From Cyclobacteriaceae bacterium (GTDB lineage: Bacteria; Bacteroidota; Bacteroidia; Cytophagales; Cyclobacteriaceae), in NCBI GenBank assembly GCA_025455225.1, contig JALOMY010000220.1, forward strand, positions 1 through 5,251: a DNA stretch of 5,251 nt, in the 5' to 3' direction. The stretch's first letter is position 1, and the number at the start of each line of letters is the position of its first letter. The notes under the pieces were generated by a model that saw only the letters and a list, made by a program, of their open reading frames with translations, was not told the DNA's origin and made no database searches. Shown in pieces: positions 1-5,251 of the stretch. The position numbers were made by a program, and so were the translations under genes.

Positions 1-2181
1 AACCTGGTATTGGCGTATATGCATGAGGCGGGAATCATTCAATGGAATTTTATCTACATCAATCTTTACCTTTTGCTTTCTGTATCGGCCATTCTGGGCA
101 TCTGGGGATTTAAGCATCGCGAGAATTTGTACGAAAGCATTATTCCGTTCAATCCCTTTGGAGCTTATCTGATTGTTTCCCTGGGCTGCATTACCCTGAT
201 GACCACCGGCATGTTACTGGCCAACTACAACGATGCTGCTTTAAAAATCATCCGCGACACCATCATCTTCAGCCACCTAGGATACAGTTTCATTTTCTTC
301 ATATATATAGTATCCAATTTCATGATTATGATGGCCGATAACCTGCCGGCCTGGAAAGTACTTTACAAACCGGTTCGCATGCCGTATTTCACGTTCCGGT
401 TTGCGGGACTCATCGCTACACTGGCATTCGTATTTTACTCGAACTGGCGGGAATACGTTTACCATGGGATGTCGGGCTTCTACAATCACTTAGGTGATTT
501 ATATGAGCTGATGGATAAACCTGTACTCTCGGAGGCGTATTACCAGCAAGCCCGAAGCTATTCATCGCAGAATAACCGAACAAATTACATTCTCGGTTTA
601 ATCGAATCGAACAACAATGATTTTAAGAAAGCTCACTTTTCTTACGAACTGGCTAATAAAAACAGGCCATCGGAATATTCGTATGCAAATGAAGGTAATC
701 TTTACCTGATTGAAGGAAAGTATTTCGAAGGGATTGGATTATTTCATAAATCCTTTCTGAACTATCCAAATTCAGGTGCATTGCAGAACAATCTTGGATA
801 TGCCTATGCCCGCATTCACAAGCTGGATTCCTCACTCATCTATTTCAACCAGGCTCGTCAACACAGCCTATCAAAGCCGGTGGCAGAAGGCAACTTCCTG
901 GCGGTAATCGGAAATGAATATCTTCCGGTTAAAGCAGATTCCCTTCTTCACCTTTTTAAAGCGCAACAACCGGTAACCCTCAGTAATGCACTTGCAGTGG
1001 CCTCGTTACAAAACCAGGGATTCAATTATGAAACGAATCCGCTTCAATATACCAAGCTTGATTTTGGATCTGCTGCCCTATTAAACAATTACCTGGTTCA
1101 TAAACTTAAAAACCTGGATACAACTACCGTAAATGCAGCATACCGCATAGCATCAGATTCAGTTAACATTGATTTTAACGAATCTCTGAAAGCGACCCTT
1201 GCACAGGCTTATTATCATCAGAATCATGTTTCGAAAGCTTTTTCGGTTATGTCGGAGCTTGCTTTCTTAAGTCAGATCATGCAGGGCAAATTCAATTACA
1301 TTGCTGGATTATGGTCGCTGGAGCAAGGCAGTCCGGAACTGGCCATCAGTTACTTTGATTATGCTGTGATGTTCGACTATAAGGAAGCACGGTTGTATAA
1401 TGCCATCGCTCTGGCCGAAGCAGGTTACCTGGAAAATGTATTGAGGGAATCGGATTCCTTATTGAATCACCGTGATGAAAATATCCGGGAAATCGGAAGG
1501 CAGCTAAAGAAAGTACTTACTGTACCTGCATCATCTGCTAATACACTCAACGATCTTGAGAAATACCAGTATTGCCGTTACCGGATCACTTCGAGAGACA
1601 CGGTAGAATTCAACCGCATTATCAACTCCATCGGAAACAACGATTATAAAGTACGGGCGCTCTTGGAAATGAGCCAGTTGCAATTTGACCTCATGAATAT
1701 GCCTGCCGCGATTCGTTACCTGAATCAGACCGGAGGTATTCCAATAACCGATAAATCCCTGTTTGAAAAGGTTCGTCAATTTGAACTCATTCTTTTGGCC
1801 TCACGGGGTGAACTGCGAACGTTAGCAAACCAAATCAATAAAGGTGTTGAATTTTCGAAAGAATATGAATTGGAGAAATTCCTATTCCAGGCATTACTCC
1901 AGGAAAGCAATGGAGACACCGTTTCAGCCGAAAAGAACTATACGATATTGGCCGGGTACAATCCTTTTTTTGAAGAAGGTGTAATTGCTGCCGCCCGTTA
2001 TTATAAAAAACATGCAGCCAGTGACATGCGGGCCTATCAAATTCTGGCCGAAGCCATTCAAGTAAATACTACATCATACCGGTTATGGCAGGCTTATATA
2101 AATGAAGCTTTGTCAGTTGGATTTGACCGCCAGGCAGAAGATGCCATGGAACAGGCAGGAGAACTGAAACGCAGAAAGTGA
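1..2181 (+). CDS. Membrane-anchored tetratricopeptide-repeat (TPR) protein, probably 5'-partial
   Basis: Function not recognised. The frame is open to the left edge; the first start-like codons are TTG at 10 and ATG at 19, with no room to judge an upstream signal, so the gene probably begins outside the window. Numbering residues from the TTG, four hydrophobic helices are visible at about 13-34, 51-72, 82-108 and 125-146. A long, mostly helical soluble region follows. TPR-like helix pairs lie at about 156-188, 190-221, 223-256 and 257-285, where the LGYAYARIHKLDSSLIYFNQA stretch is split here as LGYAYARIH and LDSSLIYFNQA and is the clearest repeat. More degenerate repeats lie at about 425-457, 458-488 and 622-685. 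The tail is basic (KRRK) and ends in TGA. TPR solenoids usually bind proteins or peptides, so a membrane scaffold or assembly role is plausible, but this is inference. No enzymatic motif was found. It is convergent with the SET gene, with a 38-base gap. Confidence 0.85.
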   Translation, partial: NLVLAYMHEAGIIQWNFIYINLYLLLSVSAILGIWGFKHRENLYESIIPFNPFGAYLIVSLGCITLMTTGMLLANYNDAALKIIRDTIIFSHLGYSFIFFIYIVSNFMIMMADNLPAWKVLYKPVRMPYFTFRFAGLIATLAFVFYSNWREYVYHGMSGFYNHLGDLYELMDKPVLSEAYYQQARSYSSQNNRTNYILGLIESNNNDFKKAHFSYELANKNRPSEYSYANEGNLYLIEGKYFEGIGLFHKSFLNYPNSGALQNNLGYAYARIHKLDSSLIYFNQARQHSLSKPVAEGNFLAVIGNEYLPVKADSLLHLFKAQQPVTLSNALAVASLQNQGFNYETNPLQYTKLDFGSAALLNNYLVHKLKNLDTTTVNAAYRIASDSVNIDFNESLKATLAQAYYHQNHVSKAFSVMSELAFLSQIMQGKFNYIAGLWSLEQGSPELAISYFDYAVMFDYKEARLYNAIALAEAGYLENVLRESDSLLNHRDENIREIGRQLKKVLTVPASSANTLNDLEKYQYCRYRITSRDTVEFNRIINSIGNNDYKVRALLEMSQLQFDLMNMPAAIRYLNQTGGIPITDKSLFEKVRQFELILLASRGELRTLANQINKGVEFSKEYELEKFLFQALLQESNGDTVSAEKNYTILAGYNPFFEEGVIAAARYYKKHAASDMRAYQILAEAIQVNTTSYRLWQAYINEALSVGFDRQAEDAMEQAGELKRRK

Positions 2182-2219
2182 TTGGTGTTGCTTGAAGTGT
2201 TCGAAAACAGAGTTCCCCG

Positions 2220-2720
2220 TTAATGGGTATCAACCCGTTTGGCAGTTTTACGCTTGAAGTGCTTCTTAACTTTTCCCTTACTTTTCGTTTCAAGGGCTTT
2301 CTCCTTTTTCTCAAGTTTTATGTTATCACGAATGGTCTTCCAATAATCCGGACCGTAGTCGACAAATATTTCCGATCCGGCAGGAATATTCTTTTTAGAT
2401 TCAATGTATGCTTTTAGTCCATCGGTGATGTAATCACAATTGTTGGTAATGCCTTTAATTTTTGAAAGCCCTTTTGCATCATTAGCATAGCGCGCCAGGT
2501 GCTGGGGTGTGGGTCGCGCATCGATTACATGGTACCGCTTCACATAAAAAATATAACCGTTTTTCCCGTCTTCGTTCTTTACGTCCTTCCAGGCCGATAT
2601 CTTGCCTTTATATTCAACAATACGTTTTCCTTTTGGAATGTCTACTTTGGTGAATAAACCCTTACCTGCATTTGGTAAGGTTGATTTCTTTACGTAAAGG
2701 TACTTTTCGTATAATGCCAT
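2220..2720 (-). CDS. SET-domain protein-lysine methyltransferase with lysine-rich C-terminal tail
   Basis: Predicted S-adenosylmethionine-dependent lysine methyltransferase of 166 residues; the substrate is unknown. The SET fold is recognised from the early NAGKGLF motif (17-23), IPKGKRIVEYKG (28-39), HVIDA (64-68) followed by LARYANDAKG (75-84), and the closing GSEIFVDYGPDYW (115-127), whose DYG contains the usual active-site tyrosine (122). The canonical RFxNHSCxPN cofactor loop is altered: RYAND replaces RFxNH, and only a later NNCDY (93-97) resembles its second half. There is no pre-SET or cysteine-rich post-SET zinc site; instead residues 134-166 form a basic tail with 14 Lys/Arg in 33 positions. 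There is no signal peptide, so it should be cytoplasmic. The ATG at 2720 suits the family N-terminus and has no Shine-Dalgarno, as is normal in Bacteroidota. It lies 60 bases downstream of chrA on the same strand, so co-transcription is possible but unproven. Confidence 0.88.
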   Translation of the reverse strand: MALYEKYLYVKKSTLPNAGKGLFTKVDIPKGKRIVEYKGKISAWKDVKNEDGKNGYIFYVKRYHVIDARPTPQHLARYANDAKGLSKIKGITNNCDYITDGLKAYIESKKNIPAGSEIFVDYGPDYWKTIRDNIKLEKKEKALETKSKGKVKKHFKRKTAKRVDTH

Positions 2721-2780
2721 GAAGCAGAAAATTTGAATGGCTGCGAAGATAAAAGAAAATCAACTCAGCCTTATATCATC

Positions 2781-4085
2781 CTAAGAATTGATTATGAATT
2801 GGTAAGCCAGACCGGTCATGGCACTAATCAGTATCCAAAGGATCATATTAAATTTATACTTATATAGAACGACCAGGGATGTAATAATCCAAATAATAGA
2901 AAACCAGTCGGGGTCACCAAGTCCTCTGGGAAACAAAACTGCCTTTCCAAGATAAATGGTAAGATTAAGAATAACACCCACCACCGCTGCAGTTACAATA
3001 GACAGTACAACTTTAAGATTCCTGTTATCTTTTGTCCGTTCAACCCAGGGTGCACCAACCAGGATAAATAAAAAGCAAGGTAAAAAAGTATAGAAAGCAG
3101 TTGTAACCAAACCCAGTGTACCGAATGCTAAGGATCCGTTATGGTGATGGTATCCTGCCATAAAGCCAACAAAGACTAGAACCATGATTAATGGACCAGG
3201 TGTGGTTTCACCCAAAGCAAGACCATCAATCATTTCATAAGCCGAAAGCCATTGAAATTTTTCAACACTTACCTGAGCTACATAGGGTAATACAGAATAT
3301 GCCCCACCAAAGGTCACAAAGGCGGCTTTGGTAAAGAATTCGCTGAGATTATACCAAAACTTTAAATCGACTGATAAAATATTGAAAAGAAGGATCGGTA
3401 TAAACCATAAAACAATCCCTATCATAACCTTGCCAACCACACTTGTAATGGTAAGCCCCTTTGTTATGGGTGGGGAAAAATGATTAATGTAGTACGATTG
3501 CTCTTTCTCAAGGGATGCTTCATTCGATACCGAATTCTTGAAAAATGTGGGTACCAACTCTTTTCCGGTAAAGCCAATGAGTATTGCCCCTACAATAATC
3601 AATGGGAAAGGAATATTGAAAAAGAAGATGCAAACAAATGAAGCCCCGGCAACAACATAATGAAACGGACTAAGTAATGATTTCTTGCCGATTTTTATCA
3701 GTGCGAGTACCACAATTGCGATGACCGCAGGTTTTAGTCCATAAAACAAGGCTGCAACCCATAGCAGCTTACCGAAATACACATACACTATACTCAATCC
3801 CAACAATATGAAAAGTGAAGGTAGAATAAATAAGATCCCAGCCGTAAGCCCACCAAGGGTACCATGAAGTAGCCATCCGATATACGTGGCCAGTTGCTGC
3901 GCTTCAGGCCCCGGAAGAATCATGCAATAATTTAACGCATGTAAAAAGCGGCTGTCGGAAATCCATTTTCGTTTCTCTACGAGATACTCATGCATAATGG
4001 CAATCTGGCCTGCGGGGCCACCAAAACTTATAAAACCAAGCTTTAGCCAAAACTTAAAGGCATCCTTAAAAGAAGGCTTTTCCAT
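2781..4085 (-). CDS. chrA: Chromate efflux transporter, long-chain CHR family (ChrA)
   Basis: Inner-membrane transporter of 434 residues, the usual length for a two-domain CHR protein. Family members with known function export chromate from the cytoplasm. Both homologous halves are present. The N-terminal half has FGGPAGQIAIMHE (21-33), KRKWI (38-42) and LPGPEAQQLATYIGW (57-71). The C-terminal half has FVTFGGAYSVLPYVAQ (256-271) and the matching DGLALGETTPGPLI (287-300). The halves are joined by a polar loop at about 174-208, and each has several hydrophobic helices, about ten to twelve in all. The ATG at 4085 overlaps the TAA of the upstream DUF2490 gene by one base (TAATG), which implies translational coupling. 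The start gives the typical short polar lead before the first helix (FKDAFKFWLKLGFISFGG region). The family assignment is firm. Chromate as the physiological substrate is inferred from family, and no chrB-type regulator or chromate reductase gene is visible in the window. Confidence 0.95.
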   Translation of the reverse strand: MEKPSFKDAFKFWLKLGFISFGGPAGQIAIMHEYLVEKRKWISDSRFLHALNYCMILPGPEAQQLATYIGWLLHGTLGGLTAGILFILPSLFILLGLSIVYVYFGKLLWVAALFYGLKPAVIAIVVLALIKIGKKSLLSPFHYVVAGASFVCIFFFNIPFPLIIVGAILIGFTGKELVPTFFKNSVSNEASLEKEQSYYINHFSPPITKGLTITSVVGKVMIGIVLWFIPILLFNILSVDLKFWYNLSEFFTKAAFVTFGGAYSVLPYVAQVSVEKFQWLSAYEMIDGLALGETTPGPLIMVLVFVGFMAGYHHHNGSLAFGTLGLVTTAFYTFLPCFLFILVGAPWVERTKDNRNLKVVLSIVTAAVVGVILNLTIYLGKAVLFPRGLGDPDWFSIIWIITSLVVLYKYKFNMILWILISAMTGLAYQFIINS

Positions 4086-4087
4086 TA
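4083..4087 (-). promoter_or_regulatory. TAATG stop/start overlap coupling DUF2490 gene and chrA
   Basis: On the minus strand the DUF2490 gene ends in TAA (4087-4085) and chrA starts with ATG (4085-4083), sharing one A. The sequence just upstream is A-rich (AAAAGAAAAA) with no Shine-Dalgarno. This arrangement typically lets a terminating ribosome re-initiate, so chrA translation probably depends on the upstream gene. The overlap is seen directly; the coupling is inferred. Confidence 0.75.
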
Positions 4088-4846
4088 TTTTTCTTTTGGC
4101 CTCAGATCCAGGTTGTGAAATACAAACAGACGGAAGGCATCTGTTTTAATAAAGTCATCTCCGCCAGGTCGTTGAAGGAAGACATTTAGGTAACCAATGT
4201 GAGCGTTTAGATTTTTGGTAAATTGGTAACCGATGCCTGCAAAAAAGCGGTTCTGATCGAAGTAATTGTATACAATTTCCTTCCCAAAATTGATCATGAT
4301 TTCATCGCTCAGAAAAAGAAAAGGAGTTTTGGCTTCTACAACCTTGCCCTTTAATGGAATTGTAAGGCTAAGGTTATACCGGATGCGGAAATTAAACGAA
4401 TAGTCATCTGTTAACTCATTGTTTTCAACGATTCTTCTGAACCGCTCTTCAAGCCGGATGTATTGCATCATGGAAAAGTGCTTTCGCTTATCAAACCATT
4501 GAATTTGTTGCCAGGGCCGATGCTCAGGAACATCAGGCGTTTCAGGTGAAGCCGAATATGCAGTTACATAGGCGTAACCTGCCGTTAGCCGGGTTTGGTC
4601 CGTTATATAATAGGTATACCCCGGGCGGAAAATAGTTACACCCAGGCGGTCAGTAAAATCATCTGTAAAACGAAAGTGTACATCAAACCAAATTCCAGAA
4701 CGTTGGGTCAATCGCATCTGGTTGAAATAACCAAGCCAGATTTGTTCACTGCCCGTTACATTCTTTTCCTGTGCCCAACTAAATACAGGAAGTATAGTTA
4801 GATTAAACACGATAAAGTATTTACAAAATAGAAACCTTGAATTCAT
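4085..4846 (-). CDS. DUF2490 family outer-membrane beta-barrel protein
   Basis: Exported protein of 253 residues, predicted to form a small outer-membrane beta-barrel of unknown function. Residues 1-25 form a signal peptide: a basic N-terminus, a hydrophobic core, and a likely cleavage after FSWA before Gln26. There is no lipobox, since Cys8 is too early. The mature part alternates polar and aromatic residues in amphipathic strands, for example GIWFDVHFRF (51-60), RPGYTYYITDQTRLTAGYAY split between 74-83 and 84-93, and RFFAGIGYQF (200-209). It also has the family's conserved EHRPWQQIQW (108-117) and RLEERF (131-136) motifs. It ends close to a final aromatic strand (FRLFVFHNLDL). The length is normal for the family. 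It is translationally coupled to chrA, suggesting a shared role in envelope transport. It starts four bases after a terminator T-tract, so where its own transcript begins is unclear. Family confidence is high; biochemical role is unknown. Confidence 0.9.
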   Translation of the reverse strand: MNSRFLFCKYFIVFNLTILPVFSWAQEKNVTGSEQIWLGYFNQMRLTQRSGIWFDVHFRFTDDFTDRLGVTIFRPGYTYYITDQTRLTAGYAYVTAYSASPETPDVPEHRPWQQIQWFDKRKHFSMMQYIRLEERFRRIVENNELTDDYSFNFRIRYNLSLTIPLKGKVVEAKTPFLFLSDEIMINFGKEIVYNYFDQNRFFAGIGYQFTKNLNAHIGYLNVFLQRPGGDDFIKTDAFRLFVFHNLDLRPKEK

Positions 4847-4850
4847 ATTT

Positions 4851-4886
4851 AAAAAAACAAGGGATAAACAGCACTTTTATCCCTTG
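4851..4886 (-). terminator. Rho-independent terminator downstream of the peroxiredoxin gene
   Basis: Read on the minus strand, a perfect 11-bp inverted repeat, CAAGGGATAAA (4886-4876) and TTTATCCCTTG (4868-4858), encloses a 7-base loop and is followed at once by seven Ts (4857-4851). It begins 27 bases after the peroxiredoxin stop codon and has no T-tract on the plus-strand side, so it is directional. The stem is only moderately GC-rich at its base, so efficiency could be partial. It ends four bases before the DUF2490 ATG, so read-through would feed directly into the DUF2490-chrA pair. Confidence 0.85.
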
Positions 4887-4913
4887 CCATAAAGTTACAG
4901 GCTTAATAACAGG

Positions 4914-5251
4914 TTAAATATTTGGCTGCGGAGTTGTACGGAGATAAGGCTTTATCCGCTTATGGCCTTTCGGAAATTTCTGAGGAATGTCTTCATCCTT
5001 AACTGCTGTCGTGATTATTACGTCCTCGCCATGCTTCCAGTTCGCTGGTGTGGCCACACTGTACTCTGCCGTAAGCTGAAGGCTTTCAACCACCCTGAAA
5101 ATCTCATCGAAGTTCCTGCCTGTGGATGCCGGGTAGGTAATCATTAACTTGATTTTCTTATCCGGCCCGATAATAAAGACTGAACGTACGGTAAACTTGT
5201 CAACGTTCGGGTGTACCATGCCGTACAGGTTGGCCACTTTAAACTCTGGAT
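4914..5251 (-). CDS. 1-Cys peroxiredoxin (Prx6 type), C-terminal half, cut by window edge
   Basis: C-terminal part, about 112 residues, of a thiol peroxidase that reduces hydrogen peroxide and organic hydroperoxides in the cytoplasm; full-length Prx6 proteins are about 210-220 residues. The frame stays open past the GTG at 5237 to the right edge, reading PEFK before VANLYGMVHPN, so that GTG is internal. Recognisable Prx6 features in order are LYGMVHPN, the core strand VFIIGPDKKIKL, the dimer-interface YPASTGRNFDEI with its conserved arginine, VVESLQLT, and the Prx6-specific C-terminal extension with VATPANWKHGEDVII, KFPKGHKRIKPYLR and TPQPN. The peroxidatic cysteine (PVCTTE-type motif) and promoter lie outside the window. 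The visible part contains no cysteine, consistent with the 1-Cys mechanism. The gene ends in TAA and is followed after 27 bases by a strong terminator, so it is probably transcribed separately from the DUF2490-chrA genes. Confidence 0.93.
   Translation of the reverse strand, partial: PEFKVANLYGMVHPNVDKFTVRSVFIIGPDKKIKLMITYPASTGRNFDEIFRVVESLQLTAEYSVATPANWKHGEDVIITTAVKDEDIPQKFPKGHKRIKPYLRTTPQPNI

Noticed and set aside
10..12. TTG at 10 as the true start of the TPR protein.
   Set aside because: The three preceding codons are also open and only nine bases are visible upstream, so nothing supports this codon over an upstream start outside the window.
2182..2239. Possible terminator between the convergent TPR and SET genes: a 7-bp hairpin with one G-U pair (AATGGGT and ACCCGTT, loop ATCA, 2222-2239).
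   Set aside because: It lies inside the end of the SET gene, is weak, and has no continuous T-tract on either strand. The 38-base gap itself shows no hairpin, so termination of both genes is left unassigned.
2190..2261. Ten-base direct repeat GCTTGAAGTG at 2190-2199 and 2252-2261.
   Set aside because: Two copies only, short, and one lies within coding sequence. Chance similarity is the simplest explanation.
4595..4801. Plus-strand open frame opposite the DUF2490 gene.
   Set aside because: It is entirely antisense to a well-supported gene and its translation has no family resemblance or membrane/domain pattern. The same applies to the short antisense frames at 277-489, 653-835, 1531-1779, 2223-2417 and 4962-5147, and to 2069-2314 across the convergent ends.
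5235..5237. GTG at 5237 as the start of a short 107-residue protein.
   Set aside because: The frame continues upstream to the window edge with Prx6-like residues (PEFK), and a peroxiredoxin without its N-terminal thioredoxin-fold half and catalytic cysteine would be non-functional. It is a window-edge truncation, not a short gene.

Overview
The window looks like a chromosomal segment from a member of the Bacteroidota, probably a Cytophagales-like bacterium. This is inferred from moderate-to-low GC, start codons preceded by A/T-rich sequence with no Shine-Dalgarno motif, and a gene set typical of the phylum: a DUF2490 outer-membrane protein, a long-chain chromate transporter, a Prx6-type 1-Cys peroxiredoxin, a small SET-domain methyltransferase and a large membrane TPR protein. 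No tRNA, rRNA, CRISPR array, insertion sequence or phage gene was seen. Coding density is very high and no gap exceeds about 70 bases.

Layout. Positions 1-2181 (+) hold a large membrane-anchored TPR protein whose reading frame is open to the left edge, so its true start is probably outside the window. It converges on a minus-strand block that reads from right to left. That block begins with the C-terminal half of a 1-Cys peroxiredoxin cut by the right edge (4914-5251). A strong hairpin-plus-T-tract terminator follows (4851-4886). Next come a DUF2490 outer-membrane beta-barrel protein (4085-4846) and a full-length ChrA-type chromate transporter (2781-4085), which share one base in a TAATG stop/start junction. 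After a 60-base gap the block ends with a SET-domain protein-lysine methyltransferase carrying a lysine-rich tail (2220-2720).

How the genes may work together. The DUF2490 and chrA genes are almost certainly one translational unit, which pairs an outer-membrane protein with an inner-membrane anion exporter. The upstream peroxiredoxin would suit an oxidative-stress or oxyanion theme, but the terminator between them argues that it is normally a separate transcript. The SET gene could be read from the chrA transcript or from its own promoter in the 60-base gap; the sequence does not decide. The TPR protein has no visible functional link to the rest.

I do not see a clear new multi-gene system. 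The points most worth a second look are the DUF2490-chrA coupling, the terminator that ends four bases before the DUF2490 start codon, and the SET protein with a histone-H1-like basic tail and an altered cofactor-site motif.
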